This document shows, in pieces, positions 28,780 through 37,190 of a stretch of DNA of 64,000 nucleotides (within the stretch, counting starts at the first letter, position 1; every line of letters begins with the position of its first letter). A model generated the notes under the pieces. The model did no database searches. It was not told where the DNA came from and saw only the letters and a program-made list of their open reading frames with translations. Source of the DNA: Muribaculaceae bacterium (lineage in GTDB: Bacteria; Bacteroidota; Bacteroidia; Bacteroidales; Muribaculaceae); contig JAMPAK010000001.1 of NCBI GenBank assembly GCA_023667285.1, positions 574,383 through 638,382 of the forward strand, given 5' to 3'. The position numbers and the translations under genes were made by a program.

Positions 28780-29439
28780 TTACAATCGTCCTTGCTCGAC
28801 GAGTGTGGCTACGCGCTCGATGATGGCATCTTTGCGGTTGGACTCCGGCTCGTAGGATGTCTTGAGGTTGACACCGAAGAATCGGCCGAAAGTCTGCCAG
28901 AAACCGGCGCGGAATGAGCCAAGAAAGGCCTTGAGGATGTTGTAGGAACTCTGGTTTGTCTCGCGGTTGATGAGTTTGACCAGCATCTGGGCCTGGCTTT
29001 TGGTGAACTTCTTCAGGATAGGTTTGTATTGCTCGAAGACGGCGCCCTCCATCTTCTTGAGATGGTCTTCGCGTTCCTTCTGTGTGGGGAAGGTCTCGAT
29101 ATACTCATAGGTCTCTATGAGAGTCTCGCATATGAGTTTGGCGTATGGGAGTGTCTTGCGGACGTCGCGGACGGTTTTCCAATAGAACTCCTCCTCCTTC
29201 TTGTTCTTGAATTTTGCCGGGGGGAAGACTGTTATTTCAGCCAGATATAGCATCAGTTCCTCCTCGCCCTCGTCGTTGATGATGAAGTTGTAGCCGCGCA
29301 GGGGCTTGATACGACCTCCGCCGGCCTCTATCTCCTCTTCGGAGGGGATTGCAGCAGATGGGTCTTGTGCCACCCCTGAGAGGGGGATGCACAAGAGAAC
29401 CATTAGTGGCAATATGTAGTTGAGGAGTTTATCTATCAT
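28780..29439 (-). CDS. DUF4294 family protein
   Basis: The 219-residue product has a signal peptide (MIDKLLNYILPLMVLLCIPL, cleavage near GVAQ). Its mature part carries FPPAKFKNKKEEEFYWKTVR, LIETYEYIETFPTQKERE and INRETNQSSYNILKAFLGSF. I associate these with DUF4294, a conserved Bacteroidetes family of unknown role. The start at 29439 is chosen because the longer frame from 29607 overlaps nadB and lacks a signal peptide. It is 17 nt downstream of nadB and probably co-transcribed. Confidence 0.85.
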   Translation of the reverse strand: MIDKLLNYILPLMVLLCIPLSGVAQDPSAAIPSEEEIEAGGGRIKPLRGYNFIINDEGEEELMLYLAEITVFPPAKFKNKKEEEFYWKTVRDVRKTLPYAKLICETLIETYEYIETFPTQKEREDHLKKMEGAVFEQYKPILKKFTKSQAQMLVKLINRETNQSSYNILKAFLGSFRAGFWQTFGRFFGVNLKTSYEPESNRKDAIIERVATLVEQGRL

Positions 29440-29456
29440 ATGGTTATAACACCCGG

Positions 29457-31040
29457 TCAGGCTTCGGGGTTGTGAGGCACGGGAGGATAATCGACCGTGT
29501 AGTGGAGGCCGCGGCTCTCCTTGCGTTCCTTGGCTTGGCGCATGATGAGATATCCCACGTTGATGATGTTGCGGAGCTCGCATATCTCGCGCGACGCCTT
29601 GGAGCATTTGAATAGTTTCTCGGTCTCCTCATAGAGTATGTCCAGGCGGTTCCAGGCGCGGTCCAGGCGCAGGTCTGAGCGCACGATGCCGACGTAGGTT
29701 CCCATGATTTGGCCGACCTCCTTGATGCTTTGAGTGATCAGCACCATCTCCTCGGGGTGGCGTGTGCCTGAGTCGTCCCACTCGGGGATGTCAGTGCGCA
29801 GGTCGTAGTGCTTGACGGCCTCCATGGCGTGTTTGGCAGCAGCGTCGGCATAGACCACGGCCTCGATGAGGGAGTTTGAGGCAAGGCGGTTGCCTCCGTG
29901 GAGTCCGGTGCATGAGCACTCACCTACGGCATAGAGCCGTTTGATGCTCGACTCGGCATTGCCGTCGACCTTGATGCCTCCACAGAGATAGTGAGCGGCG
30001 GGGGCCACGGGGATATAGTCCTTGGTGATGTCTATGCCCAGAGAGAGGCACTTGGCATATATGTTGGGGAAATGACGCTTTGTCTCTTCGGGATCCTTGT
30101 GTGTGACGTCGAGATAGACATGCTCGTCGCCATAGAGTTTCATTTCTGAGTCGATGGCGCGGGCCACGATGTCGCGCGGAGCCAGGGAGAGGCGCGGGTC
30201 GTATTTATGCATGAACTCCTCGCCGCGTTTGTTTCGGAGAACGGCTCCGTAGCCTCTCATGGCCTCGGTGATGAGGAATGATGGGCGGTCGCCGGGATGG
30301 TATAGGGCTGTGGGGTGGAACTGGATGAACTCCATGTCCTTGACGGTGCCTTTGGCACGGTAGACCATGGCGATTCCGTCGCCGGTGGCTACTAGGGGGT
30401 TTGTGGTGGTCTGATAGACTGCGCCGCAGCCGCCGGTTGCCATGAGGGTAATGCGCGAGAGGAATGTGTCGACCTCGCCAGTCTCGGTGTCTAGGACATA
30501 TGCTCCATAGCATGTGATGTCAGGAGTGCGGCGGGTGACAATCTTCCCCAGATGGTGCTGAGTGATGATCTCGATGGCAAAGTGATGCTCGTAGACATCG
30601 ATGTTCTTATTTGCGCGCACGGCCTTGATGAGGGAGTCCTGAATCTCAAAGCCGGTGTTGTCAGCGTGGTGGAGTATGCGGAACTCAGAGTGTCCGCCCT
30701 CGCGGTGGAGGTCGAAGGTGCCGTCTTCTTTTTTGTCGAAGTCCACGCCCCAGGAGACGAGCTCGTTGATCTGCGCAGGGGCATTTCGCACCACTTTCTC
30801 GACGGCCTCAGGGTCAGAGAGCCAGTCGCCGGCCACCATTGTGTCGTGGATGTGTTTGTCGAAGTTGTCCACCTCGAGGTTAGTGACGGAGGCGACACCT
30901 CCCTGGGCTAGGGCGGTGTTTGCTTCATCGAGAGTAGTTTTGCAGACAAGCGCCACTGTTCCGTGGCCAGCCACCTTAAGGGCAAAGCTCATGCCGGCTA
31001 TGCCCGACCCGATGACGAGGTAATCGTATTTCCTGATCAT
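29457..31040 (-). CDS. nadB: L-aspartate oxidase
   Basis: NadB oxidises L-aspartate to iminoaspartate, the first step of NAD synthesis; under anaerobic conditions fumarate is the likely acceptor. The 527-residue product has the FAD-binding GSGIAGMSFAL at residues 11-21, the substrate motif MEFIQFHPTALY, the active-site stretch GGIKVD and the FAD-binding C-terminal GECSCTGLHGGNRLASNSL. The length is typical. nadA and nadC are not adjacent. A -7 box lies 30 nt upstream. Confidence 0.95.
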   Translation of the reverse strand: MIRKYDYLVIGSGIAGMSFALKVAGHGTVALVCKTTLDEANTALAQGGVASVTNLEVDNFDKHIHDTMVAGDWLSDPEAVEKVVRNAPAQINELVSWGVDFDKKEDGTFDLHREGGHSEFRILHHADNTGFEIQDSLIKAVRANKNIDVYEHHFAIEIITQHHLGKIVTRRTPDITCYGAYVLDTETGEVDTFLSRITLMATGGCGAVYQTTTNPLVATGDGIAMVYRAKGTVKDMEFIQFHPTALYHPGDRPSFLITEAMRGYGAVLRNKRGEEFMHKYDPRLSLAPRDIVARAIDSEMKLYGDEHVYLDVTHKDPEETKRHFPNIYAKCLSLGIDITKDYIPVAPAAHYLCGGIKVDGNAESSIKRLYAVGECSCTGLHGGNRLASNSLIEAVVYADAAAKHAMEAVKHYDLRTDIPEWDDSGTRHPEEMVLITQSIKEVGQIMGTYVGIVRSDLRLDRAWNRLDILYEETEKLFKCSKASREICELRNIINVGYLIMRQAKERKESRGLHYTVDYPPVPHNPEA

Positions 31041-31069
31041 GGTTCAGACGAAAGTGTATATTTCGGCTG

Positions 31070-31077
31070 CAAAAATA
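31070..31077 (-). promoter_or_regulatory. Candidate promoter of nadB
   Basis: TATTTTTG on the - strand is a perfect -7 element. The start would be near 31066, 26 nt before the nadB ATG. No -33 box is visible. Confidence 0.5.
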
Positions 31078-31078
31078 G

Positions 31079-31228
31079 TCAATTTTTGGGAGATTTTGCC
31101 ATTTTCTCAAGTAATTCGGGCGTGAGGATGGTGCGCTTTTCGGAAAAACGCATTTTGTTGAGGTCGAGGGAAGAGAGAGTGACGGCTCCCTCGATGGCGG
31201 GTGGTGTGATTTTCTCAGGCTTCTTCAT
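31079..31228 (-). CDS. Small ORF of 49 codons after the VKOR gene
   Basis: An ATG at 31228, inside the last codons of the VKOR-type gene and in another frame, opens 49 codons ending in TGA at 31081-31079. The product begins MKKPEKITPPAIEGAVTLSS and continues LDLNKMRFSEKRTILTPELL, then a short basic end. It is charged, soluble and Pro-poor after residue 12, with the same C-ending codon choice as real genes here. The overlap suggests coupling to the VKOR gene. I know no family; it is not a leader peptide of the double-glycine type. It may be a small partner of the redox proteins or, less likely, chance. Confidence 0.6.
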   Translation of the reverse strand: MKKPEKITPPAIEGAVTLSSLDLNKMRFSEKRTILTPELLEKMAKSPKN

Positions 31229-32237
31229 CGTCGGTGTGGATTGAGTCAGACTTGTCGATAAGGGGCATCACGGCGTTTATACCGAGCATTACCATGACGT
31301 AAGTGAGTCCAAGCACAAAGAACTCTATGGGGATGGGGAAGATATCCTTGAGCCATCCTCCGCCCAGATAGCAGAAGAAAAGGAGCCAGAGGGTGGCCTG
31401 GACGCATACGCATAGAGTGCACCATTTGTGGGCGCGGAAACGCTGGTACCAGATGCTCCAGAAGGTGAATGGGAGGCAGATGAGGTTGCAGAGAGCCAGG
31501 CAGTGCGTCCACTCGGGGAACATCAGCAGGCAAAGCAGCGAGACGGAAAAGTAGGAGAATCCGACCTCGCTCCAGCCGAACAGGCCAAAGAATTTTGACG
31601 CCTTGAGCTCGAGGATGTTGTCGCAGCCACCTGCCTGCAGCACACCGCAGACAGCATCGGCGGCGCCGCTGTGGATGTGGACTGACTTCCTGACAAGCTG
31701 CCATGTGAGCCAGAGGCCACCGATGTCGAGAAGCATGATGAGTGTCATGGACCATGAGCGCCACAGGCCTCCGGTGATATATAGGTAGGCCAGGAGGATG
31801 AGGGCAGAGAAGAGGAGCACCCATTTCTTGGCTCTGTTGAAGAAGTCGATGCGCGCGTGCAGCCCGTGGTGAGGTTCGGCAGAATGCTCAGTAGGAAAGG
31901 CCAGGAAGACCGTCCCATCCCAGACGGAGAGAAATTCCTCGCGGGGGATGTTCTCGCTCTCGCCCCGGGTGACATAGGTGATATGGCTGTCATCGACGTC
32001 AGTGACAATGACAAAGCCGCCCTTTGTAGAGGCCACAAAGGGGGCTTTGAGTTTGTCGATTTTCTGTTTGTCGGGCAGGCGCAGCCCTTCGCTCTCGACG
32101 CCATAAAGGGACAGGAGTTTTTTCAGGCCGAAGAGGGTCTGAAAAGGCATTGAGTTGAACTTATGGTCAGTGTAGCCCGGTGTGAACGGGACTCCAAGCA
32201 GTTCAAGCCAATGGGAGAGGATGGTGTCGCCGCGCAT
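31215..32237 (-). CDS. VKOR-family membrane protein with degenerate C39-like domain
   Basis: Bacterial VKOR proteins pass electrons from thioredoxin-fold partners to quinones, making disulfides. The 340-residue product starts with a C39-peptidase-like domain (~1-118) that has lost the catalytic Cys and His (KGGFVIV in place of a His motif). Membrane spans follow, with the VKOR loop cysteine pair (AVCGVLQAGGC, seven residues between them) and the CxxC WCTLC near residue 273. Many Bacteroidetes homologues carry a C-terminal thioredoxin domain. Here the protein stops after the last span, and a thioredoxin gene lies 14 nt upstream. Confidence 0.87.
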   Translation of the reverse strand: MRGDTILSHWLELLGVPFTPGYTDHKFNSMPFQTLFGLKKLLSLYGVESEGLRLPDKQKIDKLKAPFVASTKGGFVIVTDVDDSHITYVTRGESENIPREEFLSVWDGTVFLAFPTEHSAEPHHGLHARIDFFNRAKKWVLLFSALILLAYLYITGGLWRSWSMTLIMLLDIGGLWLTWQLVRKSVHIHSGAADAVCGVLQAGGCDNILELKASKFFGLFGWSEVGFSYFSVSLLCLLMFPEWTHCLALCNLICLPFTFWSIWYQRFRAHKWCTLCVCVQATLWLLFFCYLGGGWLKDIFPIPIEFFVLGLTYVMVMLGINAVMPLIDKSDSIHTDDEEA

Positions 32238-32251
32238 AGCTGTCAGGGATT

Positions 32252-32545
32252 TCAGAGATATGCCTCGACTTTGCTGAGAAGCACCTCGCCGTCAATCTCG
32301 CCTGAGTGACGCCACTTCTCCTGGCCATTCCTGTAGACAATGAATGTGGGGATTGACTCAGCGCCGGCCTCGTTTGCGGCTTCCTGGTTCTTGTCAATGT
32401 CGAGCTGCACCACTTCGGCACGTCCGTCCAGGAGCTCGCGCACCTGCGCTACGATAGGCATCATTCTTTGGCAGTGAGGACACCATGTGGCATAGAATTC
32501 TACTAAGAGAGTTCCAGGTTGGGAGATAAGTTCAGAGTATGTCAT
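32252..32545 (-). CDS. Thioredoxin-fold protein with CPHC active site
   Basis: The 97-residue product is one thioredoxin domain with active site WCPHC (residues ~21-25) and the cis-proline SIPTF near 65-69. CPHC is the DsbA active site and is more oxidising than the CGPC of thioredoxin. No signal peptide is present, so the protein as called is cytoplasmic. It lies directly upstream of the VKOR-type gene and may be its dissociated partner. An 8-bp inverted repeat covers the start region. Confidence 0.88.
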   Translation of the reverse strand: MTYSELISQPGTLLVEFYATWCPHCQRMMPIVAQVRELLDGRAEVVQLDIDKNQEAANEAGAESIPTFIVYRNGQEKWRHSGEIDGEVLLSKVEAYL

Positions 32546-32571
32546 AGTGAGAAGATTTTTGTGTTCTCACT
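32546..32571. repeat. Inverted repeat upstream of the CPHC thioredoxin gene
   Basis: AGTGAGAA and TTCTCACT form a perfect 8-bp inverted repeat with a 10-nt spacer, directly abutting the start codon at 32545. It could be an operator or an mRNA hairpin. Confidence 0.5.
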
Positions 32572-32611
32572 TATAACAAAACTTCTGTTGTCAGGGTTTA
32601 ATCCGCGGGTT

Positions 32612-33391
32612 TCATTTGTGGAGGTATGCACTGACAGCCCCGACAAGGATGGCGCCACCGGCGATGTTGCCGAGCGTGGAGGGAATGAAATTGGAAGTGA
32701 TTGACTGCCAGATGCCCACATCGGCACCCTCCATCATGCCAAGAGGGATAAAGAACATATTGGCGATGCAGTGCTCATAGCCCAAGGCTACAAATGCCAT
32801 GACTGGAATCCAGCATCCCAGAGCCTTGGCGGTGAACGACTTGCCGCTCAGAGCGAGCCATACTGCCAGACAGACACACCAGTTGGCTCCGATAGCCTTG
32901 AGAAAGACAGTCCACCAGCTCATGGAGACCTTGGCCTGGGCGATTCGGATGATTGCGCTGTGCCATGGGTCGGTGGCAGTGAGTCCGCATAGGAATACGA
33001 GGAAATATGTGAAAGCCAGTGCGCCCAGAAGATTGCCAATGTAGACAAGTGTCCAGTTCCTGACCATTGTGAGAGGACCATGATGTCCACGGGCCATGGA
33101 GGTGACAAGGACTGCATTGTTGCCGGTGAAGAGCTCGGCGCCGAGACTCACCACGAGGATGAGGCCTATGGGGAAGGCGGCTCCGCTGAGTAGCCGCTGG
33201 AGAGACGGATTGGAATCGGTTATTCCGGGAAACCCGAAACCGAGGATAACAGATAGGATGCCTCCGAGTGAGATGAACGCTCCGGCCATGGCTGCGGAGA
33301 CGAGCAGGCGCGGAGTGTCTGTGAGGGTCAAAGTGGCCTTGGCGGACCCTGAACGAGCGGCGGCGTCTGTTATTTCACGGGGCGACAACAT
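32612..33391 (-). CDS. Formate/nitrite transporter family channel
   Basis: FNT proteins are pentameric inner-membrane channels for formate, nitrite or related small anions. The 259-residue product has six spans, with GAELFTGNN near residue 86 and the second-half motif ANWCVCLAVWLA near 167, both typical of FocA/NirC. The ATG at 33391 starts MLSPREITDAAA, the normal N-terminal helix, and overlaps the exonuclease gene by 17 nt. The anion cannot be decided from sequence; no formate lyase or nitrite reductase is adjacent. Confidence 0.88.
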   Translation of the reverse strand: MLSPREITDAAARSGSAKATLTLTDTPRLLVSAAMAGAFISLGGILSVILGFGFPGITDSNPSLQRLLSGAAFPIGLILVVSLGAELFTGNNAVLVTSMARGHHGPLTMVRNWTLVYIGNLLGALAFTYFLVFLCGLTATDPWHSAIIRIAQAKVSMSWWTVFLKAIGANWCVCLAVWLALSGKSFTAKALGCWIPVMAFVALGYEHCIANMFFIPLGMMEGADVGIWQSITSNFIPSTLGNIAGGAILVGAVSAYLHK

Positions 33392-34004
33392 AGGGGGAGT
33401 CCTTGGGGATAAACTCGCCTGACACGAGGCGACGGTATATGCGCTGGCATGCCCATGCGTCAATCGAGGCATAGACCATCTGAGATGGTGTGAGCGATGG
33501 AGCCTCCCAGTTTGTGAGGCGCTGGCTCTTTGAGATGCGTCCGCCGAAGATTATGGCATATATCTTCTGCAGGCTTGCATCGGTGATGGAGTAGCGCTTC
33601 ACCATCTCCTGCAGTTCCACAAAGTTGGCGGGTGTGAAGGGTGAGATTCTGTGCAGGACATGAAAATCATCTTTGAGAGAGAGACCCACCTTCAGCACAT
33701 CCTCACACTCCATGAACTCCTTGAGTTCAGGAGTGAAACCTAATTTGTTGAGTCGGAAGAGGAATGAGCGGTCCTCAGTGGCGACCTGGATGAGTGACAC
33801 TTTGTTTGTTACACCCTTACGGAAGTTTGGCTTTGTCTCGGTGTCAAACCCGACAATCTGCTGCTCACGGAGGAAGCGGAGAGCCGGGGCCACATCCTCA
33901 GGCTTCTCCACGAGGGTGATGGCACCGTCAAACTTGACGGTGGGAAGGGTGGCCACCTGCTCCTTGGTGATTGATATCTGGATATTTTCCGTTTGCATAG
34001 TCAT
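33375..34004 (-). CDS. 3'-5' exonuclease, RNase D-like (DEDDy)
   Basis: The 209-residue product is a single DEDDy nuclease domain. Exo I is GFDTETKP (the D and E bind metal), Exo II is KVGLSLKDDFHVL, and Exo III is YASIDAWACQRIY with the Tyr and Asp. There is no HRDC domain, so it is a minimal form common in Bacteroidetes. RNA or DNA could be the substrate. It has its own promoter and its 3' end overlaps the FNT gene. The third codon is an alternative start. Confidence 0.9.
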   Translation of the reverse strand: MTMQTENIQISITKEQVATLPTVKFDGAITLVEKPEDVAPALRFLREQQIVGFDTETKPNFRKGVTNKVSLIQVATEDRSFLFRLNKLGFTPELKEFMECEDVLKVGLSLKDDFHVLHRISPFTPANFVELQEMVKRYSITDASLQKIYAIIFGGRISKSQRLTNWEAPSLTPSQMVYASIDAWACQRIYRRLVSGEFIPKDSPYVVAP

Positions 34005-34012
34005 TCAGCATG

Positions 34013-34044
34013 CAAAGGTAGGGATTTTCCGTGAGATTGCCATA
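34013..34044 (-). promoter_or_regulatory. Promoter of the exonuclease gene
   Basis: On the - strand TATG (34044-34041), 20 nt and TACCTTTG (34020-34013). The start would be near 34009, giving a 5' end of only about 5 nt. Confidence 0.6.
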
Positions 34045-34051
34045 ACAGATT

Positions 34052-34714
34052 TCAATCTGATGGGGAACCGGATGTTTCGGGGAGCGAGGGTATTTTCTCG
34101 AGGATGGTGTCAGGGAAGTTTCGGCTTAGGTATCGGGCGATGAATCCGAATGTGTCCTCGGCTATGATGGTGTCACGGTCGAAAAAGGTGTTGTAGACCA
34201 CTTTCTCAAGAGTGATTCCACGGGTCTTGGTGGCTTCGAGCGAGAGGATTGTGTGGTTGATGGAGCCGAGGCGACCGTTGGTGACAAGGATGAGTGGCAG
34301 GTGTCGTGAGGAGATATAGTCGATGGTGAGGAAGGTATCAGTGATAGGCACCATTAGTCCTCCGGCTCCCTCAATCAGCACACGGTCGTAGCGGCTGAGG
34401 AGCCTCTCGGTGGCGCGGTCGATTGTGCCGAGGTCTATCTTGCGCCCATCTATTCGGGCAGCGAGCTGGGCGGAAGCCGGATATGTGAAGATTACGGGGG
34501 CTGTGGTATGGTCAAGGTCCTCGGGGAGCGGGCCGGTGCCCATGATGGTACGATGGAGTGTGATGTCCTCAGACCATGTGTCGTTCCCTGTCTGTATGAA
34601 TTTCTGAGTGATGACGCTGAGACCTTCGGCTGCCATGTCTCTGGCTATGATGCCTGTGGCATACGATTTGCCGGCGTCGGTGTCAATCCCTGAGATGAAA
34701 TATGCCTTGCTCAT
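34052..34714 (-). CDS. bioD: Dethiobiotin synthetase
   Basis: BioD closes the ureido ring of dethiobiotin with CO2 and ATP, the penultimate step of biotin synthesis. The 220-residue product has the P-loop-like GIDTDAGKSYATG near residues 9-21 and the LIEGAGGLMVPI stretch near 112-123. Its ATG overlaps the stop of the upstream bioG-bioC gene (ATGA). It is the last gene of the biotin operon. bioB is not in the window. Confidence 0.95.
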   Translation of the reverse strand: MSKAYFISGIDTDAGKSYATGIIARDMAAEGLSVITQKFIQTGNDTWSEDITLHRTIMGTGPLPEDLDHTTAPVIFTYPASAQLAARIDGRKIDLGTIDRATERLLSRYDRVLIEGAGGLMVPITDTFLTIDYISSRHLPLILVTNGRLGSINHTILSLEATKTRGITLEKVVYNTFFDRDTIIAEDTFGFIARYLSRNFPDTILEKIPSLPETSGSPSD

Positions 34715-36090
34715 TGGAGGGGTTTACGGAGGATGATGAATATGGGTTGATATGTGAGAGGTGCTGAGCCGTCGGGACGCAGGGGATAGGTGCGTGTCAG
34801 TCTGAGGGCACGTCTGTGTGCCTGCTGGGAGCCATCAAGAGCATTGACTCCTGTCTCCCTGATGTGGCGAAGAACGTCGATGGGCGAGCTGAAGTTGACG
34901 GTGTGCGTGACTTCGAGAAAGCACAGTATCTCAGTCCCGGCGGGGAGCATGCGGAAGAGGGTCTCAGCCGATGGGAAGCGGGATTCGCCTCCGGTGACCT
35001 CGCGCATTGTCGAGGGACCGTATGTAGACAGAGCCATTACGCCTCCCGGCTTGAGTGTCCTGGCGGCCTCGCTGAGAAACCGTGGTAAAGAATTGAACCA
35101 CTGGACGGTGGATGAGGAGAAAATGAGAGAGAGAGACCCGTCAGGGACTTGGCGAATGGCTGTCTCTGCGTCTGTCTCAATGGCTTTGAATGGACATGAT
35201 GGGTCGAGTGACAGGATGGCGGGGGTGAGATGGAGGTCCCAGACGGTGAGTGATCGGGGCTGATGGCTTAGCAGGCGGTGTGTGGCCCGGCCAGTGCCAG
35301 GCCCTATTTCGAGGACATCTCCCGTCATGGCCTCGGGTGGTGTGAGTGACAGGAGCCGGTCGGATATCTCATGTTGGATGACGGCATTGTCATCGTATGT
35401 GCCGTCGGCTCGCGAAAACCGCTTTCTGACAAGGGGCTTGTCAGTCAGTAGCCCGTGGAGCAGGGTGGGGAAGTCTGGCAGGTGGGGGCCGGGAATCACC
35501 ACGGTCTGCAGGGCATCTTCCTCCCATGCATTGATCTGGGCAGGGGTAGGGATGATGAGGTCAGAGTCTGCCACGATGGCCTTGTCCCACCGTGTGAGAG
35601 CATGTGGGCGCTGGCCGATGGCTGAGAGTTCGGCTTTGAGCCGGTCGACAGGGCGTCCCGGATTGAGCCGGCCTGCTATTTCGGCGTAGCTGGCAGCGCC
35701 GCCACACATACGCATCATGAATTTTTGAAGCGTTCTGTCGTTAAGGCCATCAAGGGTGGCGCTGAATATCTCAGGGGGAATTCCGCGGGCAGGGTCGACG
35801 GGGTGGTTGGTGCCGTTGACTGCTATGCAGGCCGTGATGGGGAGCTGTGAGTGAGATTGCATGAACAAGGCGGCCGAGTGGACACCGTAACTCCAGCCCA
35901 CTATGGCAATCTCCCTATAGCGCTCTATTTCTTGGAGCCATGTGGCATCGAGAGTTGTGTAGTCGTAGACCACGGCTATATCATAGCCCGAGATGCCGAT
36001 TCCCTTGAAAAGGGCCGGACCAGTGGCCCATCCGGTGAAGATTAGGGCCAGGCGCTCGTTGCCGCTGCGGTCTATAAACTCAATAAGCAT
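34711..36090 (-). CDS. bioC: Fused pimeloyl-ACP methyl esterase (BioG) and malonyl-ACP methyltransferase (BioC)
   Basis: This 459-residue protein joins the two enzymes that open and close the BioC-BioH type pimelate pathway. Residues ~1-215 are a BioG (DUF452) alpha/beta hydrolase with nucleophile Ser67 in GWSYG, an acidic residue near 175-177 and His203 in GPHLP. Residues ~225-459 are a SAM methyltransferase with EIGPGTGR at 261-268. BioC methylates malonyl-ACP so fatty acid synthesis can extend it; BioG removes the methyl ester from pimeloyl-ACP. It overlaps bioF by 19 nt and bioD by 4 nt. BioG-BioC fusions are known in Bacteroides. Confidence 0.93.
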   Translation of the reverse strand: MLIEFIDRSGNERLALIFTGWATGPALFKGIGISGYDIAVVYDYTTLDATWLQEIERYREIAIVGWSYGVHSAALFMQSHSQLPITACIAVNGTNHPVDPARGIPPEIFSATLDGLNDRTLQKFMMRMCGGAASYAEIAGRLNPGRPVDRLKAELSAIGQRPHALTRWDKAIVADSDLIIPTPAQINAWEEDALQTVVIPGPHLPDFPTLLHGLLTDKPLVRKRFSRADGTYDDNAVIQHEISDRLLSLTPPEAMTGDVLEIGPGTGRATHRLLSHQPRSLTVWDLHLTPAILSLDPSCPFKAIETDAETAIRQVPDGSLSLIFSSSTVQWFNSLPRFLSEAARTLKPGGVMALSTYGPSTMREVTGGESRFPSAETLFRMLPAGTEILCFLEVTHTVNFSSPIDVLRHIRETGVNALDGSQQAHRRALRLTRTYPLRPDGSAPLTYQPIFIILRKPLQ

Positions 36091-37190
36091 TGTGCGAAAC
36101 GGTCTATGTCATCAGAAGTCAATGCTGCCGAGAGGCTTATGCGCAGGCGGTCTGTCCCCGGGGGGACGGTGGGAGTACGGATGGGAAGGACTTTGAATCC
36201 TTCGGCCAGAAGCCTTTGTGAGAGAGTCGTGGCTTTAACGGGGTCGCCTGTCATGAAGGGGATTATGTGGCTCCCTTCCGGGAGATTCAGATGGTCTGCA
36301 AGCCTTCGGCCCAGCGAGGAAAGATGTTGACGTTCAGAGTCCATCGCCAGGATTTTCTCCACAATGAACTGCGACCAGGCAGCCTGTATGGGCGGGATGG
36401 CTGTAGAGAATATGAATGGACGGACTCGGTTTATGGCGAAGTCGTGGAGAGGCTTGGAGGTGATGGCGAATGCACCCATCGAAGCGGCGGCCTTGCCGAA
36501 GGTTCCGATGATGATGTCGAACTCATCGGCTAGTCCAGTCTGCATGCAGAGGCCCAATCCGAGTGGACCCATCACGCCGAAGGCATGGGCCTCGTCGACG
36601 TAAAGTATCACTTTGGGGTGTCGGTGCTTTATGTCGAGAAGAGACAGGAGGGGTGCACTGTCGCCATCCATTGAGTATATGCTCTCAACGGCCACAAGGA
36701 TGCGGTCATATTCCTTCTCGTGTGTGGCGATGATGCGCTCAAGATGCTCCATGTCGTTGTGGCGGAAACGGCTGAAGGGGGCGCGGCTCAGTGTGATGCC
36801 GTCGATGATGCTTGCATGCACAAGTCGGTCAGCTGCTATAAATGTGGAGCCTACGGAGGAGAGGGCAGATACAAGGCCGGTGTTGGCATGCCAGCCGCTG
36901 TTGAAAATCAGGGCTTCCCTCCCAAACAGACGGCTGAGAAGGGCCTCGAGGGAGGCATACTCACGCTGGTGTCCTCCCAGAAGCCTGGCTGCCCCGGAGC
37001 CAAGAGGGATGGCTGCTCCTCCTGACTCCATGAACTCAGCCTGCAACTGATGATTTGAGCCAAGGCCGAGATAGTCATTGGATGAGAGGTCAACGAGGCC
37101 CGCAGCGGTCTCCATGGAGGGGATCTGTCTCAGATTCCCGGAGACCTGCAGGTCTTGAAGGGTTGATTCATAAGGACTCATCTGACGCAC
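36072..37190 (-). CDS. bioF: 8-amino-7-oxononanoate synthase
   Basis: BioF condenses pimeloyl-ACP (or CoA) with alanine, using PLP. The 372-residue product has [12 protein letters not shown] near the start, the PLP-stacking region with [13 protein letters not shown], and the Schiff-base Lys in [13 protein letters not shown]. It overlaps bioA by 13 nt at its start and bioGC by 19 nt at its end, so four biotin genes form a tightly overlapping unit. Confidence 0.95.
   Translation of the reverse strand: MRQMSPYESTLQDLQVSGNLRQIPSMETAAGLVDLSSNDYLGLGSNHQLQAEFMESGGAAIPLGSGAARLLGGHQREYASLEALLSRLFGREALIFNSGWHANTGLVSALSSVGSTFIAADRLVHASIIDGITLSRAPFSRFRHNDMEHLERIIATHEKEYDRILVAVESIYSMDGDSAPLLSLLDIKHRHPKVILYVDEAHAFGVMGPLGLGLCMQTGLADEFDIIIGTFGKAAASMGAFAITSKPLHDFAINRVRPFIFSTAIPPIQAAWSQFIVEKILAMDSERQHLSSLGRRLADHLNLPEGSHIIPFMTGDPVKATTLSQRLLAEGFKVLPIRTPTVPPGTDRLRISLSAALTSDDIDRFAQCLLSL

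Noticed and set aside
29440-29607. Extension of the DUF4294 gene into nadB
   Set aside because: It overlaps nadB, and the ATG at 29439 gives a signal peptide.
31215-31824. C39 bacteriocin exporter role for the VKOR-type protein, with the 49-codon ORF as its peptide
   Set aside because: The C39-like domain lacks catalytic Cys and His, there is no ABC transporter domain, and the ORF has no double-glycine leader.
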